A DNA stretch of 64,000 nucleotides from Siphonodentalium dalli (GCA_032622095.1 CP136062.1:198653887-198717886), one strand, 5' to 3'; numbered from the stretch's first letter, positions 10,707 through 22,395 are shown. Notes: generated by a model not told the origin, from the sequence alone. A program made the numbers and translations.

Positions 10707-11512
10707 CTTAAATACAGATACAAAATAAATTCTGATTTATAGCTTACTATGGCATATATAGTCCTGCGAATATTCAATTCAAATTTGGTCAGAAAATTTT
10801 TGGAAAAATATTTTAATATCACAAAGGTAAATACTTTGCATTATCGTATCATTCATGATTGCTATCTCGCATAAATATTTCCAAGTTAGATGGAAACCTA
10901 TCACAGGTTCCGTGAAAAGTAGAAGACCGAACAATTTTGGGTGCCAAATTGACGGTCAACATTAGGTTTCACTGGAATAATGAACAATTTATTCAGACAA
11001 GCAAGGATCAACTCACAACCACAGGCTCCACTTATTTATTATTGTCTGATTAGGATGTTAGTGTGAGGTGCAGGCAGGGATGAATGCAGGTTTATTTTGG
11101 GGACACCTGTTTTCTGACCAAAGGGACAGTAGAACGGACGGAGTTGGGGTGGATATTGGAGATGTGTCCCCTTCCCATTTTTGAAAATGATATGCATTGA
11201 GAGAATCTAAGGCTCTCTCAGCCTCTCTGACTCACTATTTTGGAGGTAAATTAGGACAATTTATCAATATTAACTTTTGAAATTCCAATAATCAGTTACC
11301 GACATCGAAATTTCATGCCTAGGTGGGCAAAGTTGGGAATGGGCATTTTCAAATATGCTAAAAAATAACTTTAATCAGTTCATATTTGTTTGAGATTGGT
11401 TAATATTTGTTTTAGTTCAGGCTTAAAATTTAAATTGCGAGGCCAAGAAATTACAATCAAAAGGCCGTAACTCTGGTAAAAATGTATGGCCGGGCCTAAT
11501 TTGCGAACTTGT

Positions 11513-13237
11513 TTAACTCTTTCACTGCCGATCGCGACTTGAGTCGAATTACCCATACACTGCCGATCGCAACTTGAGTCGAATCCTGACACCTTCGTCC
11601 CATAAAATCAATCCATGGGAAGTAACTCTATATTATTTTGTGAAAACAATGTACGTGATGTAATCAATTTTGTAACGAGAAACTCCCGGTTTATTTTTAT
11701 ATATTTTGGGGTGTCAGCCAAATTGTTTTGTGATTAAGTGGTCGCGGTCACGTGACCCTCCTGGTATGGGAAGTGTTTTCCATTCCACAGAGACCAATAC
11801 CTACCTGCATACCAAGTTTCAGGAATATACCTCTGCATATACAAAAGTTATTGCGAAATACTCAATAATATATGCATTTAGCAGAAATATACTAACTTGT
11901 TTTCACCAACTTACATACCAAATTTCGTCAAAATATCTCTACAGATACAAAAGTTATCGAGAAATAATGAACTTTCCTTATATTTAGGTGTGGTGGCCAT
12001 CTTGTTTTGTGATCATGTGGTGGTCACGGTCTCATGACCCTCATGTGGTCACAGTCTCATGACCCTGGCAGAGTGGGGAGTGTTTTCAATTCGCAAGTCC
12101 AATATCTATCTGTGCACCAAATTTCACGAACATACCTTTACAGATACAAAAGTTATTGTATTTAGCAGCAATATACTAACATCTCATATATATTTTGAAG
12201 ACCTCTGTCTGTTTGTCTGTCATTTATACAAATCTACTATTCTCGACCGATCGGGACGAAACTTGGTACGTGTGTGTAGTTTGACCAGGCGGTCGACGTT
12301 GTCGTATTGACAAGCCCGTGCGGCGCCCGCTTCGCGCATGCGCAGACGAGATCTCGGAAACGGGTGGAGCTATCGACTTGAAATTTGCTATGTGAATGTA
12401 CCTTGCCCCTGATACAAATTTTATCGGGTCGCCGAGCCCATGCGACGCCAGCTTCGCGCATGCGCAGACGAGATCTCGGAAACGGGTGGAGCTATCGACT
12501 TGAAAGTTGGTATGTGAATGTATCTTGCCCCGGATACGAATTTTATCGGGTCGCCGAGCCCGTGCGACGCCAGCTTCGCGCTTGCGCAGACGAGATCTCG
12601 GAAATGGGTGGAGCTATCGACTTGAAATTTGGTATGTGAATGTATCTTGCCCCGGATACGAATTTTATCGGGTCGCCGAGCCCGTGCGACGCCAGCTTCG
12701 CGCATGCGCAGACCAGATCTCGGAAACGGGTGGAGCTATCGACTTGAAATTTGGTTTTTGAATAGCCCGGACAACGTCGGGCTCATCGGCTAGTTATCTT
12801 ATATTTCGGGATGGCGGCCATCTTGTTTTGTGGTCACATTATCGTGGTCACGTGAAATGTGACACTGGCGGACTAGAATATTTTCTATTCCCAATACCGA
12901 TACCTACTTACATACCAACTTTCATGAAAATATCTCTACAAATACAAAAGTTATTGAGAAATACTGAAATTCTCCTATATTTTGGGGTGGAGGCCATCTT
13001 GTTTGTGGTCATGTGATCGTGGTCACGTGACAATGGTGGACTGGGGCGTGTTTTCGATTCCCCAGACCAATCAATACCTACTTGCATACCAAGTTTCATA
13101 AAAATAGCTCGGCAGATACAAAAGTTATTGAGAAATACCCAATCCATATGTATTTAGCAATATGCTACATGTACATGTATGGTATGCTTGGCAGTAGCAG
13201 ATCTGTCTGTGGTGCTGCATGGCAGTGACAGAGTTAA
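11513..13237. mobile_element. Large TTAA-flanked element, CTCTTTCACTGCC termini, containing tandem repeats
   Basis: TTAACTCTTTCACTGCC at the left and GGCAGTGACAGAGTTAA at the right, 1.7 kb. Inside are four or more diverged copies of a unit with gccatcttgttttgtg, cacgtgac, taccaagtttcatgaaaa and agatacaaaagttattgag. A GC-rich 122-bp tandem array (12300-12760) lies among them. No transposase was found. Inclusion of the array in the mobile unit is an inference from the matching ends. Confidence 0.55.
12300..12762. repeat. GC-rich 122-bp tandem repeat, about 3.7 units
   Basis: Near-identical units containing gcttcgcgcatgcgcagacg, agatctcgga, acgggtggagctatcgactt and ttttatcgggtcgccgagcc. The array ends in a small inverted repeat (gcccggac and gtcgggc). 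It is far richer in G+C and CpG than its surroundings. Open frames across it on both strands change only by repetition and match no protein I know. Confidence 0.85.
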
Positions 13238-13338
13238 GTCTCTTCTTGTGAACTTTGCTTCAACTCTGCAGTATGAGAGTAATGAAACAGATCTTAGATG
13301 TAAACTAGCATCTGGAACAACCGATACCACACGCTAGT

Positions 13339-13737
13339 TTAACCCTTTACCCAACAGAAGGGCCCTGTGCCAATGCATTCTCTTATATATGCGAGTCGAC
13401 CATAGGTCGCCTCGCATATATAAGAGAATGCATTGGCTTAACACATTAAAAATTATAAAATTGTTAAAGAATGTAAGAAAGAATGGTAAAAAGTGTTAAA
13501 AAAGATTTTTTTTAGGCCAATGCATTCTCTTATATATGCGAGGCGACCTATGGTCGACTCGCATATATAAGAGAATGCATTGGCACAGGGCATAACTGTA
13601 ACTATCACAATGTGGTCAAGGAGCCGGTTCCAATGATATCCATATTTGTATGGTTCTATTGAGACAGACCGAAGATATTTTAGGCTGTTGAAGCTTTATT
13701 TGGCCGGTTTTGGCCGGTTTGTTGGGTAAAGGGTTAA
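13339..13737. mobile_element. piggyBac-like MITE, CCCTTTACCCAACA family, copy 2
   Basis: TTAA at both ends, about 399 bp, in inverse orientation to copy 1 and very similar throughout, including ggccggttttggccggtttg near one end. Intron between ATP9 exons 6 and 7. Confidence 0.88.
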
Positions 13738-13810
13738 ATAAAATGAAATTTGGACAATGTAGGATAGACTTTCCATGATGATTATTGGCACAAGAACTAT
13801 GCTAACTTAC

Positions 13811-13891
13811 TGTAGAAAAAGTTCCAAGGAAGCTGTGAATGTCCTGTCTTGGTTCCTCAGCATAAAGCTCTGCTCTCATGTCAAGAATATC
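13811..13891 (-). CDS. ATP9: ATP9-like P4-ATPase, visible exon 6 (A domain)
   Basis: 81 nt (27 codons), phase 0 to 0, acceptor ttcttgccag and donor ACA then GTAAGT. The peptide DILDMRAELYAEEPRQDIHS followed by FLGTFST aligns with the ATP9 actuator-domain segment (…YAEEP.IDIHNFVGTFT). A TTAA-flanked MITE ends 74 bp from the donor side, at 13737. Confidence 0.92.
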
Positions 13892-14059
13892 CTGGCAAGA
13901 AATAAAGACTTAACAATGATCAGTCAGACAGCTTACGTTAATTTGGTCCAAAAAGAAAAAAACATTTCTACAATTTTGTATGGATATTAGAATTATGATT
14001 GATGTCTCAAAATGAATCTATACCAGAATCATACCGAAATTTCACAGCATATACAAAGT

Positions 14060-14430
14060 ATTATGATCCATCCCTTTCTGATTGGGCAAAAGCCGTCACA
14101 TGATACTCGGGTAAAATTCATACTGGACTCTGAAAGTGTCAAGAATATACTACCTGACATCACAGGAGTCCCGAAAGTCATATTGGACTCAGTCCAATAT
14201 TACTTTTATAAAAGTTATCGCTACCCTGTGTGACGTCATTTTGATTAACATACAGATGGATAATAAAAAAGTCATTATACAATGTTGTGTACAGTATGTG
14301 TTTTCTTGTACTTGTCCAGGTAGTGTTGAAAAGTCATTTTGTCAATATGACTTTTCACCACAATCTGGATTCGTACAAAAAAAAAAACACATACTGTACA
14401 CAACATTGTACAATTTTATGAGGCAATAGA
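14060..14430. repeat. Inverted-repeat element related to 1131-1910
   Basis: Has attgggcaaaagccgtcaca at one side and a palindrome at 14277-14412 (arm core acaatgttgtgtacagtatg). The hairpin centre is degraded relative to the other copies. Confidence 0.6.
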
Positions 14431-15044
14431 TGAAAGACAATCCGGATTATCTTACAAATAGCTTCTTTTTCCACAAATACATATGACGCATGATGATATG
14501 GAAATGACTAAGCAGTTTCCGATTCCGTATCATGGATGGCAACAAGCCTTATCCAGGATGACAACAGTGAATGCACGGGAGTTGTGGAGAAACTTTATTA
14601 GTTTATAAAAACCTTGATTTACATAGGCAAATGGTGCCAATTATTGCTATTCTCTTTACAGCATCGGATATATATATACGGCATTTTAATTTCACTGATA
14701 TACTTCCAGTGGTAATGCCGAAAAACCCTTGAAAAATTGAATGCATTCATCCAACATGTATGCACAAACAGACCAATTTTGACACACTGAATTGTTATTG
14801 ATAATAGGATGCCTCAACTGTGCGGTGTGCTATTTCATATGCAAAATGACATAGTTCCAACCCCAAAGTACCATTTATTCCTTATTCTTTTGTATGAATT
14901 GTGAGATAAATTGAGTATCCCCACCCTGTAGGTTCCCCCAAGATTGGGATGCAAATCTCGCTACTTTATCTGGGCCTCAATTGACGAGTCCGCCAGTCCC
15001 AGAGAAGGTAACTCGAGCTGAATACAAACTAGCTTGCAAATAGT

Positions 15045-15475
15045 GTGTCAGTCATTTGCAGAATGAGGTCCCCCGAGGGCTAGCATCACCAAATTCACCA
15101 ACTGGGGACCTCATTCTGCTTAGGCCTCATCTTCTGGGAAGTATCTAGAGTAAAATTAACAATGTTTTTAGTTACTTTTTCCCTTCTGGGAAGTTTCTAT
15201 ATCCCATAATTTGCAAAAGATAAAATGCATAATTGAGGACAGAGGTGATTCATGTGTGAACATCAACAATTTCAACTGGGGAACTTCAAGCTGATCCAAG
15301 GTCTCCCATAGCAGTTGAGGCCCAAGAAGAATGAGATTCCCAGAGGGTGAATTTGGTGATGCTATCCCACCGTAAGGGATAGCATCACTAAATGCTATGA
15401 CTAACTATTAACTAAATTCACCCTCTGGGAACATCATTCTGCAAATGACAGACACACTATTTGCAGGCTTTAATA
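15045..15475. mobile_element. MITE, GTGTGTCTGACATTTGCAG family, copy 1
   Basis: Inverted ends around catttgcagaatgaggtccc and its complement, each part of a local hairpin with ctagcatcaccaaattcacc. Similar elements lie at 24757-25212, 26287-26545 and 54405-54655. The ends read tagtgtgtc and gacacacta. The element class is not determined. Confidence 0.65.
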
Positions 15476-15627
15476 TTAGTCTTGGAAATTTACATGGTGG
15501 TGGTGATAACCTATATGTATTACGTTGGCTATTGACCAATATAACATGAACACTAATTGAAAAAATAAGCAAATATCCCCCCAAAAAGTAACTTGTTTAT
15601 AAATAATAAATTTTGAAGATCTGAAAT

Positions 15628-15793
15628 TTAACCCTTCATGACTGGAGCTTCGTGAAATTCTGCAAAAACCCTGTGCCAATGCATTCTCTTATAAATGCAA
15701 GTCGCCTGTAGGATGCCTCGCATATATAAGAGCATGCACTGGCACTCGATCTTCAATGCTGCACCAGCGCAGCTCCCGTCATGAGTGGGTTAA
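15628..15793. mobile_element. CCCTTTCATGA-family MITE, single-hairpin deletion form
   Basis: TTAAcccttcatgactggagc at the left; gctcccgtcatgagtggg then TTAA at the right. Only 166 bp: it keeps one hairpin made of one arm from each of the usual two, consistent with recombination between arms. Confidence 0.7.
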
Positions 15794-15822
15794 CCAAGGC
15801 TATAATTTCAGGAACAAATAAT

Positions 15823-15964
15823 AATCTGTGAGACTGAGTCATGATGATGATGTGCATAACTCGATTATTATAATAATTTCAATTATACATACAACATTGT
15901 ATGGCAATTGTTGAGTAGATGCAACTGCTAATCGTAGTTTCCAGTCCGTTTCACCATCTAGCTG
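15823..15964 (-). pseudogene. Partial duplicate of ATP9 exon 5 end with donor and intron flank
   Basis: About 142 bp matches 16109-16252. The part homologous to exon (15893-15964, 72 bp) encodes the same residues, [16 protein letters not shown] and TQQLPYNV; two differences in the AVAS codons are silent. The donor GTATGT is kept. The upstream half of the exon and its acceptor are missing. An unrelated segment ending in a molluscan-type acggacggacgg tail separates it from the true exon. Confidence 0.8.
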
Positions 15965-16178
15965 TTCCCCCATGCTGCTCTATCACCATACCAAATATCA
16001 GCTAAATCTGCCCAGCGGTTGCTGAACAATAATGCAAAATGTTTGTATGGACGAACGGACGGACGGAGACATCGACTATATACCCGCCGACTTCAAGTCG
16101 GGGGCATAATAACAGTCTGTGGGAATGAGTCATCATGATGATAATCCATTATTATAATAAAATTTCAATTATACATAC

Positions 16179-16325
16179 AACATTGTATGGCAATTGTTGA
16201 GTAGAAGCGACTGCTAATCGTAGTTTCCAGTCCGTTTCACCATCTAGCTGATCTGTTCGGATGAAACATGATCCTGATTTATCTGTTGTTCTGACAAGAA
16301 CCATGTCAGCTGGAACTCTCTGGTC
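16179..16325 (-). CDS. ATP9: ATP9-like P4-ATPase, visible exon 5 (A domain, DGET motif)
   Basis: 147 nt (49 codons), phase 0 to 0, acceptor ttttcaag and donor GTT then GTATGT. It encodes DQRVPADM, then [23 protein letters not shown] is the P4-ATPase actuator-domain motif used for dephosphorylation of the aspartyl phosphate. About 290 bp downstream in the transcript (15823-15964) lies a copy of the last 72 nt of this exon with its donor and intron flank. Confidence 0.95.
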
Positions 16326-16399
16326 CTTGAAAAGAAGAAAGATTTAATCCTTTCTATACCGATTGGATTCTCCCATTCAGCGTAAAGCTCTGTGTCAGC

Positions 16400-16600
16400 T
16401 GCAGTTAAGGAGTCAATTATTTAGGGCATTAATGTATGTTGCATGAGATCAGTTAAATAGTAAAAGCCAGTATTTCATGGCAGAAGTGTTCAAAGCTTTC
16501 AGTCATATTTCCGACTAAATCCTGAAAAGTTACCCATAATTCTGCTGTGGTTAAGGAGTCAATTATTTAGGGCATTACTGTATATGTTTCAAGAGGCTCA
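16400..16600. mobile_element. Fragments of the CAGTAATGC palindromic MITE
   Basis: Two stretches of ttaaggagtcaattatttag followed by ggcatta(a/c)tgta, with catatttccgactaaatcct and gaaaagttacccataattct between. These match the termini and palindrome arms of the element at 54827-55805. Confidence 0.55.
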
Positions 16601-16688
16601 AGTTCTTTTGGCATGAGGCCTTCTCTGAGAAAGGAACTGTTTTGCTTATCTGGCCTTACTATCATGACAACCGACCAATAAAACTAAC

Positions 16689-16856
16689 CTTCTCAACTAT
16701 AATTAGATCGCCAACCTTGATGTCAGAGCTTGGTATTTCCACAATGCCATCACGTGACAGCTTTTTAAACCTCTGAGAGTTGGCTTCTTTATCCCTACGA
16801 TATCTTCTGAAATCATCAAGGGCTTCACGGCATATGGTTACTGATAAAACAAATCC
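16689..16856 (-). CDS. ATP9: ATP9-like P4-ATPase, visible exon 4 (TM2 and start of A domain)
   Basis: 168 nt (56 codons), phase 0 to 0, acceptor gttcttcag and donor GAGAAG then GTTAGT. The peptide begins [19 protein letters not shown] and ends [12 protein letters not shown]. It is the rest of transmembrane segment 2 followed by the first strands of the actuator domain, and it agrees almost residue for residue with ATP9 proteins. Confidence 0.95.
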
Positions 16857-18050
16857 CTGAAGAACAAAATACATGATGCACCATGAAGAACTGGAAGACA
16901 GTTGAACCTAAAAACGAGAGTCGCACAGCAACAACATTTATCCCATCAAGTCGTTAAGACCTAACAGCTATAAGAGACACATGTGGGAGATTGTTTATAA
17001 AGCTAAGAATAGAACCAATACAAGATCACGTGCCCGATTGTGTCAGTCGCTAAATATAGACCCAATGGGACATGTGGATCGATACATAAATTCCATTGGC
17101 AGTATTATACGATCATTAATAAGATTTAATCTCGCAACATCATATTCACAATGTTACCACGTAACTGCAGTAGCATCAAGGTGATATATATCCATGATGC
17201 TTATCATATTCAGCAAATCGGAAGAGTGGAATAATTTTGTCCAAGGGACTTAACCAAGTTGTTTCAGGGCCAAGGTCTTTTTGCAAGATTCGAAAATCAG
17301 AGAAAGTAGGTTTTGTTTGAAACACATTCCCCCTTTCTTTTTTTTTATTACCTTTGGAATTCACATGCACCTGATTCAGAAGACATCACTAACCAGGTGG
17401 TCTAGTGCCTCATTTCAGATCCTTTTAGAACAGCGTGTTCACACAGGCTCAGCTTGATATTTTGTTGGCATGGCGCATGGTGGGCCAGAAAAGGAAGAGA
17501 TTCGAAGCAAGAATAGTGAACACCCTACAAATAATTTTGCAACTACCTTTTTCATTAACAATTCATTAAAGATAGTCAATCTGGCAAACCTGTTGTTGTT
17601 GTTGCATTACGACCCTGCAGGATATAGTGATGCCATACTCTAGGCAGGAGTGGATTAAAATTGAAAAGTTGCAAATCATTTCACCATGCCTTTTAGATTA
17701 TTGATTTGAAAATTGAAAAACAATGAGTACAAATTTTAAAACCAAATGTTTTGATATCTTCTCTTACGCTGCAACGGGTACATAATCATGTTTTACTTAT
17801 TCATTGCCATGGACTTGATTGATAAGAACTTGCTAGAGTTTCATGTGTGCTTTCTTTATAAATAATTTTGAGGCGAAAGTCACATCTCTGTCTTCATATA
17901 TCGTATTACATTTCGATAGATATTCCTTCACACAGTTTTGGTCATGTTGAATTTTATCATAGCAGAGACGGGCAGACAATTCAACTGTTCCACAGCTAAC
18001 ACCAGTGCAAGAAAGAGCTATAAGTGCATAGGCCGTGGACTCAAGATCTG

Positions 18051-18281
18051 GTGTAGCATTACAGTTTCTGTGCCAGTGCATTCTCTTATATATGCGAGTC
18101 TCCCATAGGGAGCATCATGTATGTAAGAGAATGCACTGGCTAACAAGGTAAATATTGTTAGGCCAATGTATTCTCTTACATATGCGAGGCTCCCTATGTG
18201 AGACTCGTATATATTATAAGATAATGCATTGGCACAGGGTTTTCGCAAAATTTCAGAAAGCTCCAGTCATGGAAGGGTTAA
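18051..18281. mobile_element. CCCTTTCATGA-family MITE, left end missing
   Basis: Both hairpins (gtgccagtgcattctcttat and ccaatgtattctcttacata) and the right end ctccagtcatggaagggttaa are present; the left terminus is truncated in gtgtagcattacag. Confidence 0.7.
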
Positions 18282-18750
18282 CACGGTTTCCTATTTCCAG
18301 TTGATTGCTCACAGCTTCAAGTTGAGTGGACCACACTTGCATTTAACATTTCTTTTCATTGGGCTGAAATATTTGTGGCTGTTTTATTCGGCATATGGGG
18401 GTATGATATTTTATCTATTGACAAGTGTGCTATCTTCACTTTGATTGGTCGATAGTTACACAAGATAAACCCGTATTGTGTTGTCAATGTCAAACCCCAT
18501 GATATTTCTGGGAACCACACAGATATTTTTCAGTATCGTGTAGCTGCCTCGATTCCGGAATACTTGTGACAATTCAATGTGTGTTCTGTCATTGGTGAAA
18601 TCTGTTGTTATGGTAAACATATCAAACAGTACATGAATTTGAGTTTATTCTTTATCTAGTTCAAAATGAACAAATACTGAAATATTAGATTCAAATTTCC
18701 CTATTAATTTCTATGTGGGAAAAAACGGATATGTTGATTTGAATCTATTG

Positions 18751-19118
18751 TTAAAGGGGTACTGTACGCCAAATGTTATTGTTGGTCTCCGAGTCGGAAA
18801 ATAAGGTAACATTTTTTTCATTATTCGAAAGTCTGTTGAGTGCGAAGTAGTGTTACGAATGACAAATTTACCGGAATGCAAAAATACAAATTGTGGTTGT
18901 CGAGTAATTTTTGTACAGTTTTCAACCAAATGAATCAAATAAAAGTTATATTATAGGCATACTAGTCCCGTATAATCATTTAAGTTATTGTATCATCGCT
19001 AGTCAGTGAGCGTTTACAGAATACATCTACGACTCAAATTACTTATGTTTCTATATATAATCGATATTAGATCGTTGTTGTCACAATTTAATGAAAATGG
19101 CGTACAGTACCCCTTTAA
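18751..19118. mobile_element. TTAA-flanked MITE, AGGGGTACTGTACGCCA termini
   Basis: TTAA, then AGGGGTACTGTACGCCA, and at the far end TGGCGTACAGTACCCCT followed by TTAA: a 17-bp perfect inverted repeat with piggyBac-type target duplication, 368 bp overall. A related element is at 61539-62122. Confidence 0.82.
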
Positions 19119-19414
19119 GGTAAATAGATAAAATTGTCACCCCATGTCTGTTCACGTAGTACGGGTTATTTACCTACCCGAAGGCAGGCATATCCCATTC
19201 AGCTGTAGGCTTCATGGGATATGGCTGGCTTCAGGTAGGTAAAAACATATCATGTAACTAAAATTTAATTCATCATTATGACACAATTGAAGCTCCCTCT
19301 CATAGAGAGACAATACACTATTTCGTGGTTTGTTCTGGTTTGCTTGTTTTTTTATTATTCATTATTCTAGAAGTTCTTGGTACCTAAAGATTAAAAAATG
19401 AAAATGACACTTAC

Positions 19415-19528
19415 CAATGGTCCCCAGTATGTGTAAAGGTAACCAATCCGGATTTCCGGTATGAACTGAGATAATGCCATGACAAGGAAATAAAGGTTCA
19501 GGAAAAATTTGAACTGTTCGAACAGCAC
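19415..19528 (-). CDS. ATP9: ATP9-like P4-ATPase, visible exon 3 (TM1 and start of TM2)
   Basis: 114 nt, phase 0 to 0, acceptor ttccttcag and donor TTG then GTAAGT. It encodes [20 protein letters not shown] and then [11 protein letters not shown]: transmembrane segment 1 and the start of segment 2 of the ATP9 family. The following exon continues directly with GFVLSVT. Confidence 0.95.
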
Positions 19529-19639
19529 CTGAAGGAAAACAATAGATGGCATATGACAGTTGTGTATTATGTGACGTTATGCATATACATACATATGTTG
19601 GACCAATTTCATTGGTGAAGCGATAAAATAATCAGCTGA

Positions 19640-20100
19640 AAAAGGACCATAACTCTGGTATAACAAATCGGATCTAAATCATCTAACCCATATTCAAACT
19701 CGATCTGTATTTTGAGTTGAGAAACTCACATACCAAATTTGGTTCCTATCAGATGAAAAATGCTTGATTTATCGAAGCATGTGTGAATTCTATGTCAAAG
19801 GGCCATAACTCCGTTAAAAAAATCAGATCAAACCCATAATCAAACTTGATCTGGATTTTGGGCTGAGAAACTCATATATCAAATTGTTTCCAATCAGATA
19901 AAAAATGTTTGAGTTATGGCAGAATACGTGAATTTTAAGTCGCAAAAGGGCCATAACTCTGTTAAAAAAAACTTGGATCAAACCCATATTTGAACTCCAT
20001 CTGAGAAACCCATATAATACAAAATTTGATTCCGATAGAAAATGTTTGAGTTATCGCATTATGCGTAAAGTGTCTACAGACAGACAGACAGACGAATGAC
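19640..20100. repeat. About 152-bp tandem repeats, three units
   Basis: Three copies carry gggccataactctg, aaatcagatcaaacccata, gagaaactcatataccaaat and aaaatgtttgagttatcgca. The array ends in cagacagacagacag. Non-coding repeat in the intron between ATP9 exons 2 and 3. Confidence 0.8.
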
Positions 20101-20599
20101 GAGTGGTCAATCCAGATGTCGACACTATGTGTACCATACTATGGTATGGGTACACATAAAAAGTACTCTTGGAGAGGAACTATGTTGTTTTGGGTACGAA
20201 ATAGCACACCGCACAATAGACATCATTGCATATCACTGCGAAACATTACCTAGTCAACGATTTACTGTGTCAAATTAGGTCCATTTTTTTTACATACATG
20301 TTGAATCAAAACATTGTTGTTTTCTATAATTCAACTCATTTTAAAAGTGTTTCGCCTATATCACAACAGATATATCAGTTCAGTTAAAATGACATATGTA
20401 AGTCGGATGCCGTAAAGAGAAGAGAAATAATTCATGCCAATTGCCCATATAAATCAATGTTTTTGGTAAGGAACAGAGGTTCTCCACAATTCATGTGTAT
20501 TCACTGTTGCCATCGAGGATACTACTTTTTGCTGCTTGTTTCTCCATGTATTGGAGGAAACAGAAGCTAATTGTATGATATCAGTTATTTTTATCTCAC

Positions 20600-20750
20600 C
20601 TTAGGGATAAATGAAAACACATTGTATTTCTGATTGCGGATAACATTCTTCGGATATTTCTCATCCTGTCCGCGACCCAATCCAATATACACAGTCCGAG
20701 GCTTGTATTCTATCTTTCTTTTACATTTGTCAAATATCTTCTCCAAACAT
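20600..20750 (-). CDS. ATP9: ATP9-like P4-ATPase, visible exon 2
   Basis: 151-nt exon with acceptor (gtttcag) and donor (AAG then GTGAGA). It completes the split codon from the previous exon and ends in phase 0. The peptide has a basic stretch, RTVYIGLG, and ends KNVIRNQKYNVFSFIPK. This is the segment just before transmembrane segment 1 in ATP9 proteins, and it is co-linear with the ATP9B region RTVWLG...NQKYNVFTFIP. Confidence 0.93.
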
Positions 20751-20847
20751 CTGAAACATAGAGGACAGTATTATTACAAGTAATATCTTTTGTCCACACC
20801 ACAAGTCTGGACATCAAAACTAAAATAAGATACAATGTTCTCATCAA

Positions 20848-21089
20848 TTAACCCTTTGAGTGCCAGGTCGATTTTTGTATCAACCCATATACCCTGTGCC
20901 AATGCATTCTCTTATATATGCGAGTCGACCATAGGTCGCCTCGCATATATAAGAGAATGCATTGGCCTAACAATTTTTTTTTTTTTTTTTTTTTTTTACA
21001 ATTTTAATAATTTATTCTTATATTCTTTAACATACTTATTTTGTAGGTTTAGGGCCGATGAGATCGACCCCTGGCACTCAAAGGGTTAA
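20848..21089. mobile_element. piggyBac-like MITE, CCCTTTGAGTGCCAGG family, carrying the shared hairpin
   Basis: TTAACCCTTTGAGTGCCAGG and, at the other end, CTGGCACTCAAAGGGTTAA, 242 bp. Inside is one copy of the hairpin ccaatgcattctcttatata and inverse, identical to that of the CCCTTTACCC family, followed by a T tract. A terminus of this type also occurs near 1131 (ttaaccctttcagtgccaag). Confidence 0.82.
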
Positions 21090-21229
21090 AGGAAATTCAG
21101 CTTAATCTTTACTAAATAGATTCCTCCCGAAAGAGTTAAAAAAATCTAAGAATTTGGTCATACAAAGAGTAAAATCCAAGATGGCTGCTGGCGGCCATGT
21201 TTTTTGGCCGAATGGTCTATTATTGAGTT

Positions 21230-21412
21230 GGGGGAGGTACAGGTAATATAAGAAGACAACAGTTAATACAAGTACAGATGGAGTCCTGCTTATTGGAGGG
21301 AAATGTTCAGATAATAATCTCAGTATGCATGGTCGTTTGTTGAAATTATTATCTGAACATTTCCTAAGGGATAACTACTCATCAATGAGTATTTAGTACA
21401 AAAAGGGTTAAA
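21230..21412. mobile_element. TTAA-type MITE fragment with inner ggaaatgttcagataataa palindrome
   Basis: Inverted pair ggaaatgttcagataataat and ttattatctgaacatttcc flanks a 28-bp loop; the right end is gagtatttagtacaaaaagggttaa (TTAA at 21409-21412). Same group as 29346-29562. Confidence 0.6.
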
Positions 21413-21576
21413 ATCTAGACAGTTGGCTATTTTTGGTTAACTGTTAAGGGGTTTCCACACCTGAGCTATGTCAGGAGGCGGAAAGTTTAGATGGAAAACA
21501 CAGAAAACAACTTAATTTTTAAGCTATTACACCACATCGAGCATATTATACAACAATAATGAAAGTGTCAATGACA

Positions 21577-22395
21577 CTGTAGCTCAACTTGGAAATGGAA
21601 TAATTTAATGTATTACAGTCAATGGAGCGATTAGGAATGTGGAAAGTTGAATGTCTAATACTAGTTTATAGACATGAAGAGAAAAGTAAAATCCAAGATG
21701 GCTGCTGGCGGCCATGTTTTCGGCCGAATGACCCCAAAATGAGTTGTTCCCATCTACATGTCATCGTTAACATCCATGACAAATTTTATGACGATCAGAT
21801 TAAAGGTACGACCTGTAGCCCATGCTAAAGAATTTAGTCATACAAAGAGTAAAATCCAAGATGGCTGCTGGCGGCCATGTTTTAGGCCGAATGACCCCAA
21901 AATGACTCGTTCCCATCTACATGTCATTATTAACATTCTTGACAAATTTTATGATGATCAGACTAAAAGTACGACCTGTAGCCCGTGCTATAGAATTTAG
22001 TCATACAAAGAGTAAAATTCAAGATGGCTGCTGGTGGCCATGTTTTTGGGCCGAATGACCCCAAAATTACTCGTTCCCATCTACATGTCAATATTAGCAT
22101 CCATGACAAATTTCATGATGATCAGACAAACAGTACGGCCTGTAACCCGTGTTAATGGATTGAATTTTGAAATCCAAGATGGCCACTGGCGGCCATGTTG
22201 ATTTTCCGAATGACCCCAAAATTAATTATTCTGGTCTAAATGTTGATGTCAACAGCTATGACAAATTTCATAATGATCCGTCCAAAGGCACGACCTGTAG
22301 CCTGCATTGTTGATGCTTTACGCACACACGGACGATGGACAACAAAGCCATGGCAATAGCTCAAACTTTACAAAGTAAAGTTGAGCTAAAAATGT
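21577..22395. mobile_element. Element with TAGCTCAACTT ends and about 162-bp internal tandem repeats
   Basis: Left tagctcaactt and right aagttgagcta. Inside, four diverged units carry aagatggctgctggcggcca, gaccccaaaat, cccatctacatgtca and gacctgtagcc. An extra partial unit lies outside at 21167-21230. The tail ggacgatggacaacaaagcc precedes the end. Class unknown; could be a repeat-bearing non-autonomous DNA element. Confidence 0.65.

Noticed and set aside
12237-12761. Overlapping 70-90 codon frames in the GC-rich array, possible bacterial insert
   Set aside because: Frames exist on both strands only because the 122-bp unit repeats and is GC-rich. No ribosome site, no known protein, and the flanks are ordinary repeats of the same genome.
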